In this document: one piece after another, positions 36,901 through 49,609 of the stretch
Layout of the letters: every line of letters begins with the position of its first letter
Numbering within the stretch: the stretch's first letter is position 1
Origin: Apostichopus japonicus
Lineage: Eukaryota; Echinodermata; Holothuroidea; Aspidochirotida; Stichopodidae
NCBI RefSeq assembly: GCF_037975245.1
Contig: NC_092571.1
Coordinates: forward strand, 21,935,917-21,999,916
Direction of reading: 5' to 3'
DNA length: 64,000 bases
Program-made: the position numbers and the translations under genes
The notes under the pieces: generated by a model
Told to the model about the DNA's origin: nothing
Seen by the model: the letters and a program-made list of their open reading frames with translations, nothing else
Databases searched by the model: none

Positions 36901-39900
36901 ATGCCATCCCTGACAACGTCTGTATTTCTTTATAGATTACTGTATCATCATTACCTGTGACAATAAGTTCAGCACATAGTGCAGAAAGAAAAGACTTTAT
37001 TCTCCTCTTCTCTCTCCATGATACCAATTAGTGTCCCCCATTAAGTCACTGTATCATTACCAGTGACATTAGTTTAAAGAACCAGTGACATCCTTTAATA
37101 TAACCTTTTGTTTTCCAGGGGTACCGCAAAGTCAGTCCTTTCTTTGTGCCAAGGATCTTACCTAATCTCACAGCTGGACACATTGGCATCAGGTATGGCT
37201 TCCAGGTAAGAGTGATGTACACAGAAAAAGGAAGGAATCAGAAGGGGACAATCAAATAATCCCTTCTGCTGTGCTCTGCCATGTGGTTATTTGGCCTCTT
37301 TCCTATTCAGATCTATAAAGAATCCATGATTGAGATGTATCGAATGTCTCCCTTCATTAAATCTTCTGTTTTCGTTCAGAAAAAATAAGACACGTATTAC
37401 TTGTTGCCAATTTTTGCTATAATACAAAATCGACAGGTAGAGGTTGTACCCATCGTCCTTACCTCTCCACAATGGTACTACTCTTATCCCTCCTCAACAG
37501 GGCCCCTTCCCCACCAGATTACTATGTAAACTATATATCGCATAGATCTGTTATGTACACATCTGTCATGACCTATATGAGAACTCTTGCCCCTCTACAT
37601 AATGTAGCTGCTCCTTCCATGCACCCCCACCAGGTGAGACCCATCTGCTAACACCACTGGTAGTATCTGGAAGTTTTCTCTAACTATTTTGTATTCCTTT
37701 TCTCATAGGGACCTAACCACTGTGTGTCCACTGCATGCACCACAGGCTGTCACGCAGTTGGTGATGCCATGAGGTTTATCCGTAATGGTGATGCTAAGGT
37801 CATGGTAGCAGGAGGAGCGGAGGCCTGCATATGTGCGGTAGCAGTGGCAGGCTTTTCAAGGTATTAAGAAATGCAAGTGATTGTTTTTTTCCTCAAGACT
37901 AGTATCAGATTTTTCTTCTTCTGTATCTGTCAAAAGGAAGAAAACAAAATCTAACAGATAGAAATGTGAAGATGGGAAAACATCTTTTACTTTGCTGAAA
38001 CCTGTTAAATAGTTATATCTTCACAAGTGATCTGTTTTACCAACAAATTTTATCCTTAACTATTCATAAATATTGTTATTATTTTGTCAGAAAAAAAATG
38101 ACTAAGTGAAAGTGTTACATGATAATAACAATGTATTCATGTCATGGTTAAGGATCAAATAATAATTTATTATTTATCACAGTTTTGTCTGTGTGGCATG
38201 CCTTAGCAAATGTTTCAGCTAGACAATAACTGTCTTTATATTCTCAGAAGTAAATGCTGAAATAAGGAAACAGATTCGATGGAATTTATGAATATACTTG
38301 TTGTGCCCATATGTTAGGATGTTATAGTAATCTTCTACAGTAAACTATATTTAACAGCTCTTTGGATGATTAACATATAAAAACATGTGACAGCAAAGAA
38401 TACAAATGTGCTGCCGAATGAGTAGACATTTAGGATCCTTGGTCAAAAACTTTGATCCCTTATCATTTATATTTCCCAGGGCACGTGCTGTCAGCACCAA
38501 GTATAATGACAGACCACAAGAATCTTCCAGACCTTTTGATGCAAGGAGAGATGGTTTTGTGATGGCTGAAGGGGCAGCAGTTCTCATATTAGAGGTTTGG
38601 TCTGCTAAGGTTGATCTGATCAATCAAAAATACCCATATTTAGATGGTTACAATTGTCAGTCAACAATTTGCCTGTTGAAATATGGATTTATTTTAGCTA
38701 CTAGTAGTATGTGTGTCTGCAAGATCAAGGGTAGGGACAGTTTATAGTGGGGGTGGGGGTGGGGGAGGGGAGGATGGATGTTGCTTAGTGGCAGGATTCC
38801 ACGATCGATTAGATCAAAGTATTGTTTACTTGTACAAGGCACTTTAGCTCAATTGCCTCTTAGCAGCCAGGTGTATAAACAGGGACTTATGTTTATAGCT
38901 TGTGTATATAGTTGTGTGCACTGGATTGTGGCTGCATCCTTTGGGATACTCTATAAAGGACCCATAGATGTGGTGCTGTGTAATGCTCAGACAGCAACGT
39001 GCTGAATTGTTCACAGCTGGTGTGTCTTGGTTTGACAATTTAACCATTGAAAGTTATTTGACAGACCTGTCAACCCCTAAATTTGTAAATCTGGAGAGAT
39101 TTGAAAAGACAAAACCCAGGGGGTTGGTACCTGAAACCAGGAGATTTACAAACTATTGTAAAGTCCAGTAAGACTCTGAGTGTTGGAATGTCAGGTATAG
39201 GAAAGCCATTGATACAAATAAACAATCAATTTCCTTTCTTATCTTACTCTTTAAAGCTAACACTTGTCATGTTTTCTCTCACTTAGGAGTGGAATCATGC
39301 GGAGAGTAGAGGGGCAAACATTCTAGCAGAGATACTCGGCTACGGTCTTTCAGGTGAGGTTGAACAACATTTGTAGCAATAAAAGGAATCTTGTTAGAAT
39401 AATAGATGATAACAAAGTGCTGTGAATCAAACAGAATAAACAAGGAAAATGGGATATTTTGCTAGAAACATAAAAAAATCAAAATCACAAGGGAGTCTAA
39501 TATCAACAAAGCTTTAGTTTCTCAAAAGACTCATCTACAACTTTGCCATTTTTTGTACAAAAGAATTTTACTGGTTCCTTTTTTCTATTGGAATATTTAC
39601 AAATTTATTTGATGGTCACATGTATATTAATTTATTGCACAATTATTGTTATATGTGTTTTCTTGTTTCTTTTGAGAACTAAAGTACTCATTTTCAGTAT
39701 TCTCCCTGTAAAAGTCTAGTTTGATATATGCAGATGCGGGAAATTCAATGCTAATGGTACCAGTAAATAAAGGACCATATTTCATGTTCTACATTGGTTT
39801 ACCACTTACAACTTTACATTTAATGTAAACAAATGAGTTAACCTATGATACATTGTCCTGTGAAGTCTAGTTACTACTGTCCCAAGCTCTGCTAGTTTTG

Positions 39901-42234
39901 TAAATTAAACTTTTTCCCATCCAATGACAGGTGATGCCAGTCACATCACCGCCCCTAGGGGAGATGGATTCGGTGCACAACGATGCATGAAGGCTGCCCT
40001 GAGGGATGCACGTGTCAGAGTCGAGGATGTTGGATATGTTAATGCTCATGCAACTTCAACACCTCTAGGTAAGGTGAAAGTATTGTAACATTCAGGTAGT
40101 GGGTTTGACACCCAATGAAACAGCAGTTACATTCCAGTTTGATGTTTACCATTTAAAGGGAGTAGTCATTAATAAAAGTCAAATATATTAGAAATGTTGA
40201 AGTAAGTTTAAAATTCACTGCAATTGTTAACATCAAGATCTGATCACATCACAAAGATGGAGGGGGGATGGGGTTATTGGGTTGGAGAGAATCACAGCAC
40301 TGAGTTAGGGTAGTTTGGTTGGAAAGAGAGTTGTGCCCTTTATTTGATCAAATTTCCTGTTTGCTTGCTGCAAGTAGTAGTTCTTCCCTCCTGTCCCGCC
40401 CTCCAAACTGTTTACTGCTTTAACCAGTGGCTGCACTTGGTGAATGGATTTCTTAATATTTTGAAGTACTCCATTAAATTTAACAGATTTGAGAAGTCCA
40501 ATTCATTTCCTGGAAAATTTGCTAGTACTCTTATGAGAGACTAAGTTTTTTATGCACCCAATGGGGCAATGATTGGTTATAGAGTTTGAAACATTAACTG
40601 TATATTTATTGCTCCCGATGGTACCGTAATAAGTTGTCATACATTTTTAAGGGACATTTTACCTTTGCAGATTAATTTTTGGTGATTTTGTGAATTACCA
40701 GATGAGAAAGATTATAACTCTGGATACTAAACAAATTGACCAGAACATGTTCATTAACAATTACATTCAGATTTATATCTCATATTATTGTACAGAAAAA
40801 AAACAACATAACATACGGCACAGTAATAAAATAACATAGTATGAAAATAGTGATTCTGTTAATAAGGCTAGTGACCATAGAACCAAAAAAAAAATAGTGA
40901 AGAATGATAAGAATCTCAATTCAACAAAAGATATTTACAAAATATAAGGAAAGAAAGAAACAGGACAGAGAATAAGCTGAAAAGTAATAAAAAGGAAATA
41001 AGAAATAAGAAAGGGATAGAACGCAATCAGCAAAAGAACAAATTCACAAGAGATGGCCAGGAAGAAGAGTAGCTCACAAATAATTGCTTAAAATTTTAAC
41101 CCAATGACCCCAAATGACTGTTGATCTCTTCTAAAAGAATGAGGTATCTGAGCAGATTTAACAGAAGGAGAAAGTGGCTGCCACATGGTAATTGTTGAGG
41201 TGTAATTTGCCATGCTGATTATTTGTGACAGGTAACTGTCAAAATATGGTACAAATGGGTATGATCAGTACCAGATTATGCAATGGGAAGATCAGATCAG
41301 TGCTTAAGGCCCCCCAAATTCAAGGGGCTTGAAAGGTGAAGCATCCCCCTGAGGTCACAGACTGCTGTGAACACTGCCAAGAAAGACTTCTAGTTTGGGT
41401 TGTGCATTCACACTTTAATGGGGATGTGGAAAGAATATGGTGCTGTAGGATCACCAGAGGTTGTTAATGTGGCACTGGGTGATAAACAAGTATTTCATCA
41501 CTTCTCCTACAGGCGATGAAATTGAGAATCGGGCAATCAAGTCTGTCTTTGGTTCCCATGCCAACAACCTGGCTGTGTCTTCCACCAAAGGAGCGACGGG
41601 TCATATGTTAGGTGCTGCTGGAGCATTAGAAGCAATATTCACTGTACTAGCATGTCAACATGTAAGTGATAATAAGCTTAATTATCTTCCGTGTTAAAAT
41701 ATAATTTAAATCTACACTTCACATTGAGCATCGATTGCTGGTTGGAGTGTTAGCTCAGTGGTTAGCGCCGGTGCCTTTCAATCATAAGATCCCGAGTTCG
41801 AGTCACTCAAAGATTAATTTATGTCGTCCAGTTACAGAGTTGTTGACAATTGACAATTCATAATCATGGACATTAAATATGAATGTAAGAGACTGACTTC
41901 GGTCAGCTTGCGGATGGCTTCTTCGCGAGTTCCTGCTTGCAGGAGGATCTAAACTACATACATACATACATAATCTTTAGTACCACTGTGAAGTTATTTA
42001 AACTATTTCTACTCCTCCCTAAAGTATTTTTTTATTTTCATCTCCAATTTTCCTCTCTTCCAGGGTCAGCTGCCTCCAACAATTAATCTAGAAGAGACAG
42101 ACGATGAATTTGATCTGAATTATGTGCCTAATAAATCTCAGGTTTGGCTGGGAGATGGTAGACGGATTGGACTCACAAACTCTTTTGGGTTTGGCGGTAC
42201 CAATGCCTCTTTATGCATTGGAAGCGTCAGATGA
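30943..42234 (+). CDS. OXSM: 3-oxoacyl-[ACP] synthase, mitochondrial (KAS, OXSM), ten exons found
   Basis: This condensing enzyme of mitochondrial type II fatty-acid synthesis joins malonyl-ACP to a growing acyl-ACP. Exons: 30,943-31,087; 35,477-35,593; 36,199-36,270; 37,119-37,205; 37,709-37,860; 38,480-38,594; 39,287-39,353; 39,931-40,068; 41,513-41,661; 42,064-42,234 (TGA 42,232-42,234). The start ATG is the first after an in-frame stop at 30,898. Exon 1 encodes a basic, mitochondrial-type presequence and RVRVGVTGI, which splices in phase to GVVTPLGIG. The catalytic triad is visible: Cys in STACTTG (exon 5), His in [10 protein letters not shown] (exon 8), and Lys/His in [16 protein letters not shown] (exon 9). 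The C-terminal [10 protein letters not shown] motif is intact. About 58 residues between exons 2 and 3 are missing. The exons total 1,213 nt, so the missing exon must be 2 modulo 3; with about 170 nt the protein reaches about 460 residues, the family's usual length. Confidence 0.93.
31758..31908. mobile_element. hAT MITE, 151 bp, perfect 8-bp target duplication, OXSM intron 1
   Basis: The terminal inverted repeats are CAAGGGCGCAGCCACTGG (31,758) and CCAGTGGTTGCACCCTTG (ends 31,908), differing at two positions. The flanks are identical 8-mers, CTGGAATG at 31,750-31,757 and 31,909-31,916. Eight-bp duplications and CAAGGG/CAGGGG-type ends are hallmarks of hAT insertions. A G-run and a C-run lie just inside the ends. 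The element is non-coding and was mobilised in trans. Confidence 0.93.
31917..33909. other. OXSM intron 1 sequence, no further gene
   Basis: This intronic stretch has homopolymer C-runs (for example about 33,045-33,064) and short G-rich segments, with no recognisable exon. I looked here for missing OXSM coding sequence and found none. The rest of intron 1 is the LINE at 33,912-35,073 and a C-rich tract at 35,140-35,165. Confidence 0.5.
33912..35073 (+). mobile_element. 5'-truncated non-LTR retrotransposon (CR1/L2-type), OXSM intron 1
   Basis: The reading begins within reverse transcriptase ([15 protein letters not shown]), passes the GVPQ-S-V-GPLLF block, and ends with the thumb/C-terminal region ([20 protein letters not shown] and [10 protein letters not shown]). 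The family's GVPQG is GVPQW here. The catalytic FADD box is disrupted, and frameshifts split the frame into pieces at 33,915-34,118, 34,119-34,376, 34,386-34,646 and 34,665-34,971. The 3' end is a short tandem tail, (ACTAA)n, at about 35,055-35,073. The tail and protein resemble CR1/L2-like members of the Jockey superfamily; the exact clade needs a tree. It lies in the same orientation as the host gene. Confidence 0.88.
41740..41972 (+). mobile_element. tRNA-derived SINE in OXSM intron 9
   Basis: The head has a clear A box (TTAGCTCAGTGGTTAGCGC) and B box (GAGTTCGAGTC) at about tRNA spacing. It is followed by an unrelated body containing the hairpin-like GACTTCGGTCAGC and CTGCTTGCAGGAGGATC, and a (CATA)n tail ending near 41,972. 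This is the standard layout of a tRNA-headed SINE whose 3' part is borrowed from a LINE. It sits between exon 9 and exon 10 and does not touch the splice sites. No target duplication is obvious. Confidence 0.85.
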
Positions 42235-42834
42235 CAGTGGTCTATGATTGTTCATGTCTTTGATGGACAAGGGAAAGAACAGACGAAGGCAATTTAAGAT
42301 TTTAATTCTTGATCTGTCGTGATGAAATATCGATGTTCGATGAAAAGTAATATCCAATTAAAGGAATGATTACAGCTATGACTATTTAAATTTTATTAAT
42401 ATGAGATTTAAAGAAGTCAAATGGGAAGATGACTGATGATATCACCCTTTGATATGTCAAATTTACCACTTTTTATGTTTTTGTTATCAAATTTACCAAC
42501 CAGTTAAAGCAGAATTTTTGGATGTTCTTGTAGTCTCAATTAGCATCTGCTTATTCATAAATATAATTGTGCATGCATATGTTAAAATTGTTGTTTTGAC
42601 ATGTATAAGGCCGTTAAATTTGAATTGTTCAAAGTGTACTTTGTGATGTTGTGTAAGTGCAACATTTTACATATAATCCTGTGTCTTAAACAGTGTTTCA
42701 TATTCGGTCGCTACTGCAGCAATATTAAAGGCTTTACTATGCATTGAGCTGCATATCATTGTCAGACATATTACGTATATAGTTACCTTTCCAGTCCTTA
42801 CTCCTGAATTGAACAGCATATTTGGCTAGTTAAG

Positions 42835-43162
42835 GTTAGTAGAAAAAGGATCAGGGGGGACACTTAAGTCCCCATCAAGAACCCTATAGGAGAGAAAAAA
42901 CACAGAAAACACAAACACTCAGACCCGATTACAATGCTTAAAGTGCTTGTCCAAAAGTTTTCTTTAATCCATTTTTACTTCTTGCAAGTACAACTTTCTC
43001 AGGCAAACCGTTCCACTCATTCACAACCCTATTAGAAAAAAAAGTTATGCTGAATATTAATCCTACTTTGTAACTTTTGGAGTTAACGTCAATGACCTTT
43101 GGTACAACTACTATTAGCAAACATGAAAAAGTCAGTGAAGGATAAATTGTCAAACCATACAA
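42835..43162 (-). mobile_element. 3' fragment of the CR1/L2-type LINE, reverse orientation
   Basis: On the minus strand this matches the last third of the LINE at 43,668-44,609: the YGL...PSLTFSCLL and [17 protein letters not shown] segments, then the GGTTCTTGATGGGGACTTAA 3' UTR block ending in GATCCTTTTTCTAC. It is truncated at 43,162 on its 5' side. It forms an inverted pair with the downstream copy, about 0.5 kb away. Confidence 0.88.
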
Positions 43163-43667
43163 AATGTCGGAAACTGTGTTAACTGATGGAGGAGAGATGT
43201 GTAGGTTTGAGTGAATATACCATATGCCGTCTACTTAGAAATTACATTAAAACACCGTGATGACATTCGTATCAACTGGTTACATTGAACTTTTTTTCTA
43301 ATAAGCTTTATGCTCTATTGAAGTTTTTTTAGACGAGAAGAACACAATGAATGTGATTGAGAGAGAGCAAGAGAATAAAATGTCATTTTGGTTTTTTTGT
43401 TGTTGTTCATGTCTATGTTACTGGAATGCTATTTTCCATTAATTAATGCCTATTAAGTGTCCAGTGTCCTGGAACTTTTTCACATCCAGGACAATTTGAA
43501 GGTGAAATAATCTGAGACAAATTGCGCTAAAACAGAATTGATGGTAATTGCAACATATTTACATTCACAAGGGCAGGGCTATGATTTTATATTTAAATCC
43601 GTAAAAATATCAAACCTACACCATTACGATAAGAATGATCCATCCTTTGACACATTGGTGTGAATTC

Positions 43668-44609
43668 GACGGAGATATTTTGTGTAAAGCTAAGAAGTTT
43701 GCTGATGACACTAAATTGTATTCTGAGGTCTCTTCCAAAAGCTATTATGAGAAGTTTCAAATGGATTTGGATCAGGTTTTTTCCTGGTCTCAAGGGTGGC
43801 AAATGCTTTTTAATATGATAAATGTAAGGTAATGCACATTGGTAGTAGTAACCAAAAGTTTACATACAATCTTAATGGTGTGGATTTAGAGGAGGTCTCT
43901 GTTGAAAGAGACCTAGGTATCTACATTGACTCATCTCTGCAACCTTCTAAACATTGTCTTGAAGCTGCTAAAAGAGGTAATAGGGTTTTGGGTATGATCA
44001 AGAGGAACTTCAGTTTTCTGAAAGAGGACATCGTAGTTAGGCTTTATAAGCAGTTGGTTAGGCCTCATCTGGAGTATGCTGTGCAGGCTTGGAACCCTTA
44101 CTTTGCTAAGGATAAGGAAGTACTTGAAAATGTCCAGAAGAGGGCTACTAGGATGATTAGTTCCTTAAAGAGGGTTCCTTATTATAGGCGGTTACAACTG
44201 TTGAATCTCACCACACTGGAGCTTAGGAGGTTACGTGGGGACTTGATCCAGGTTTTCAAGATTGTGTATGGTTTCGACAATTTATCCTTTACTGACTTTT
44301 TCATGTTGGCAAACAGTAGTTGTACAAGAGGTCATTGTCTTAAACTTCAAAAGTCGCATAGTAGGATTAATATTCGGCATAACTTTTTTTCTAATAGGGT
44401 TGTGAATGAGTGGAATAGTTTGCCTGAGAAAGTTGTACTTGCAAGTAGTGTCAATGGGTTTAAGAATGCTTTGGACAAGCACTTTAAGCATTGTAATCGG
44501 GTCTGAGTGTTTGTGTCTTCAGTTTTTTCCCTCTCTTTATAGGGTCCTTGATGGGGACTTAAGTGTCCCTCCTGATCCTTTTTTCTACTAAACTAAACTA
44601 AACTAAATT
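43668..44609 (+). mobile_element. 5'-truncated CR1/L2-type LINE with a 224-codon C-terminal RT frame
   Basis: The element enters in reverse transcriptase just before the catalytic box, which is intact here as KKFADDTKLYSE. A one-base deletion near 43,818 (TTTAATATGATAAATG; the sister copy has TTTAATATTGATAAATG) breaks the frame. From 43,832 to 44,506 the frame is open for 224 codons: thumb, [29 protein letters not shown], and a C-terminal NEWNSLPEKV segment. The 3' UTR ends in (ACTAA)n at about 44,588-44,609. This is the best preserved of the three copies and therefore the youngest. It cannot encode a complete protein. Confidence 0.9.
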
Positions 44610-46119
<1,510 letters not shown>

Positions 46120-46551
46120 AATTGTACAATTGTGCTATGAAACCAACTGTGGCTGGTCTGGAACTCGACGACCGAGTCGTCGGGAACACGATGCGTTTCG
46201 GTATTAGACCAGGATCTATATGATCCGTAACTCATACAATGAATCTAAAAATAAATTCCGCATGTGATTGGAGAATTGAGCACATCTCCTGTGAATATCA
46301 TGTAGTGCGTGGGGGGGGGGGGGCAGGCGGATGCACCTATCACTTCTTGAGATTGTTCCAATCTGCGTGAAAATGCCCCACCACCCACCCCCCACAACCC
46401 CTACGCCCCACCCCTCTTATCACTTCCCGATGGGTTACAAAACTTAAACAACCTTCGCCCGTAGTACCAAAACCTTGACAAAATCCGGCAACACACCACT
46501 TCATCGATAGATAACGAGTCTAGTGATCGGGCTGTGTATTAGTGATGCTAG

Positions 46552-48101
46552 AGGTCGTGCATATGGCAAGCCCTTTAACATTTACCTCGCAATTAGACTT
46601 AAGTCGAATACATTTCACTTAAGTGGAATACATTCTACTAAAGTGAAATGTTATTCCACTTAAGTAAAATGTATTCCACTTAAGTGGAATTCAATATCCC
46701 TTCAGTAGAATTCCTTTTCTCTTAAGTGGAAATGGACATTTCTATTTCACTTAAGTGGATATGCCTCCCACTTAAGTGGAATTGTATTTCACTTTAGTGG
46801 AAATGCATTCCACTTAAGTGGAATTGTATTTTAAGTGGAATACATTTCCACTTAAGTGGAATACATTTCCACTTAAGCTAAATAGCCCATCTATTTCACT
46901 TAAGTGGAACACAATTCCACTTAAGTGAAATGCATTTCCACTTAAGTGAAATACAATTCCATTTAAGTGGAATGCATTTCCACTTAAGTGGAATTGTATT
47001 CCACTTAAGTGGAATACAATTTCACTTAAGTGGAATAATATCTTTTGCTCGTCAATTTCACTTAAGTGGAATTCTATTCTGCCAAAGTAAAATACAATTC
47101 CACTTAAGTGGAATAGACTAGCCAATCACATTCCACTTAAGTGAAATAGACTATCCAATCACATTTCACTTAAGTGGAATTGTATTCCACTTAAGTGAAA
47201 TAGAAAGGAAATTCCACTTAGGTGGAATTGTATCCACTTAAGTAGAATACAATTCCACTTAAGTGAAATGCATTTCCACTTAAGTGGAATTGTATTCCAC
47301 TTAAGTGGAATACAATTTCACTTAAGTGGAATAATATCTTTTGCTCGTCAATTTCACTTAAGTGGAATTCTATTCTGCCAAAGTAAAATACAATTCCACT
47401 TAAGTGGAAGTGTTGATATGTGGCTTATATATAAATACAATTTAGGGTAATGTTCGGTAATGTTATTTTGGTAATGGTATTCATCTGGTACCAGGTCAGG
47501 TATGTACGTACTCACCTTGCACGGATGTTAAGTGCTAGCTGGATCCCGATGGACAGCCGATATTCATTGTGCACATATCGACACCACGTATTGCGGCAAG
47601 TTGTTTATAATGGCGCGCAAAGGCATGGGCAAAGTTTGGCGTTGAATGTACTAGCCAATCACATTCCACTTAAGTGGAATAGACTAGCCAATCACATTCC
47701 ACTTAAGTGAAATAGACTATCCAATCACATTTCACTTAAGTGGAATTGTATTCCACTTAAGTGAAATAGAAAGGAAATTCCACTTAAGTGGAATTGTATC
47801 CACTTAAGTAGAACACAATTCCACTTAAGTGAAATGCATTTCCACTTAAGTGAAATACAATCCCCTTAAGTGAAATAGATTAAGCTTAAGTAAGATGCAG
47901 TGACAAGTTGATGAATTCAGCTTAAGTAAAATACAATTAAGCTTAAGTGGAATGGTATTCCACTTAAGTGAAATAGAATTCCACGTAAGTTAAAAAGTAT
48001 TCTGCTTAAGTGATATTGAATTCCACTTAAGTGAAATGTATTCGACTTAAGTCGAATTGCGAGGTAAATGTTAAAACGGCTTGCCATACGTGCACTGACC
48101 T
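46552..48101. mobile_element. Foldback-like element of palindromic CTTAAG subrepeats
   Basis: The outer ends are inverted: AGGTCGTGCATATGGCAAGCC-type sequence from 46,552 is mirrored by GGCTTGCCATACGTGCACTGACCT ending at 48,101. Next inside, both ends carry AACATTTACCTCGCAATT and CGACTTAAGTCG. Nearly all the interior is tandem 15-18 bp units in which TTCCACTTAAGTGGAA, a perfect 16-bp palindrome, or close variants recur dozens of times. About 47,410-47,655 is non-repetitive. The layout (inverted ends, short tandem subrepeats, small unique core) matches foldback transposons, including the sea-urchin TU family whose outer domains are tandem short repeats. No transposase is encoded, and no target duplication was found. 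Confidence 0.75.
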
Positions 48102-48456
48102 AAATGGAGTGTAACCACTCCCGATTTTGCAATTTCCCAAGATCAGGCCCGAAAAATCCCAAGACATTCCAAGAACACTGTGCTGTATGGATTTCTAGCA
48201 ATATCCAGCGATAGGGATGAATATCCCAAGATCTTACCTAAACTGAAGGCAGATAGAGAATCGAAACCTTCAGTGTACTGAACTTGAAACTGCGTCTTTC
48301 GAAATGAAAAGAATGTCGGGAATTGCACAATAAACAAATCAAAGTTATTTATTTCAGTCTCATTTCAATTATTCGAATTTGTTAAGCAAACAGCAGATAT
48401 CACATCATATAAGTGAGCATGAAAATGGCGTTCCAGGATGAACAGCCTCTAAACCA

Positions 48457-48626
48457 TGGGCGCAGATCCTGGTGCGGGACGCGTCCCCATCAACTTTTTC
48501 AGTAGTGGGGACATGATATACCGTGTCCCCACCAATTTGTCTTGACCAATAGCTGCATTTCAAGTTCCCCTGTATTGAACCTTGGCGCAGTTAGATCCAG
48601 CCCAGCCCCCGGTTCCTACGCCCTTG
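48457..48626. mobile_element. hAT-like MITE with GGGCGCAG / CTACGCCCTTG ends
   Basis: The left end ATGGGCGCAGATCCTGG and the right end CCGGTTCCTACGCCCTTG enclose about 170 bp with GTGGGGACATG and CCGTGTCCCCACC in inverted arrangement. The flanks CTAAACC (left) and CTAACC (right) are almost identical and may be an eroded target duplication. Confidence 0.5.
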
Positions 48627-49314
48627 CTAACCACTGCGTCACAGCAACTGTTGAGAAATAATGCTATTTTTTTCTTCAAAATGGAACGGAGGGAGATGTT
48701 CAAAATGCTGTACTTGTAAACAGGATAACTCAACACGTTCACCTTTATTGAACTTCATATTTCAAATGGTCTTAAAATTGACATTATTTTCAGTGATTAA
48801 TACTACATGACTCTAGGTTTGGCAGTGACTTGTGAAAATGTTTCATAGTGAAAATAAAACAATGTCATGTAACTCATTAATTATTAAAGGGGTGGCAGAG
48901 CTGCTTTTCTTGCTTAAATTGATCAAAGAATATGTCCATGTGCTCATACATAGAGCACCTGTATGTCTTTATTTCACATAGGAAGACTGTTCTCTCTGGG
49001 TATTGAAACATTTTGGAATATAAATTCTACATTTTTGAGTCCTTAAAAGATCTTAATTCTTTTGATTGCCTTGTTGCTAAAGTAATGGTCAAGGCAACGT
49101 TTCCTGAATCTGCATAGCTCATGTCGCGGAGCGGTTGAAAACTATTAATATACAACAACCAGTTAAAACAACAGTATCAGGCAGTATTTTAGCACCCTCC
49201 GTTCCATTTTTGAAGAAAAAATTACGATTAAAACATTGAACACTTCTATCGCTTAGCATACAATTTCCGAGGAAACAACACCGTGAAACTGGAGAACATT
49301 TATGAATAAGAATG
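48627..49314. other. Non-coding stretch, nothing recognised
   Basis: AT-rich sequence without a reading frame, tRNA or transposon end that I can support. Confidence 0.45.
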
Positions 49315-49480
49315 GTTTGATTTGACTGCTTTGAAATAACGTATGACTGGCAAGATGCGTCGAGCGCTCTCTATCGGCCTCGTTTTTGGTCAGTTTGCAA
49401 CTTCAGAGGAACAATAGAAACTCGAAAAAACTTTTAAAACGAACAAAGGATTCACAAACCTTTGTTCTGCCTAAAAGATA
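49315..49480 (+). repeat. Dispersed repeat, copy 1 (partner at 51,140-51,300)
   Basis: The block TTTGATTTGACTGCTTTGAA, ATGCGTCGAGC, TCAGTTTGCAACTTCAGAGG and CCTTTGTTC recurs in the same order at 51,140-51,300. There it lies inside an inverted-repeat element. This copy is outside any recognisable ends and is probably a truncated insertion of the same family. Confidence 0.75.
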
Positions 49481-49609
49481 AGCAGAATGAAAATAAAATA
49501 AAACTGTTAGCAAACTGCTTATCCACTAGAGAGCCTGTGCAATAGAATGTGTAAAAGTTTCGATCCTAGCAGGATCTTCTTCAGAGGCTAAAAAAATAAG
49601 ATAAGCAGA

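Noticed and set aside
39060-39195. Small element in OXSM intron 6 with AAATTTGTAAATCTGGAG and AGGAGATTTACAAAC
   Set aside because: An inverted pair is visible, but the outer ends (ACCTGTCAACC and ATGTCAGGT) match poorly and no duplication flanks them.
46930-47450. Phe-His-Leu-Ser-Gly repeat reading frames on both strands of the foldback element
   Set aside because: They come from the palindromic 15-18 bp units, read in both directions; no independent evidence of coding.
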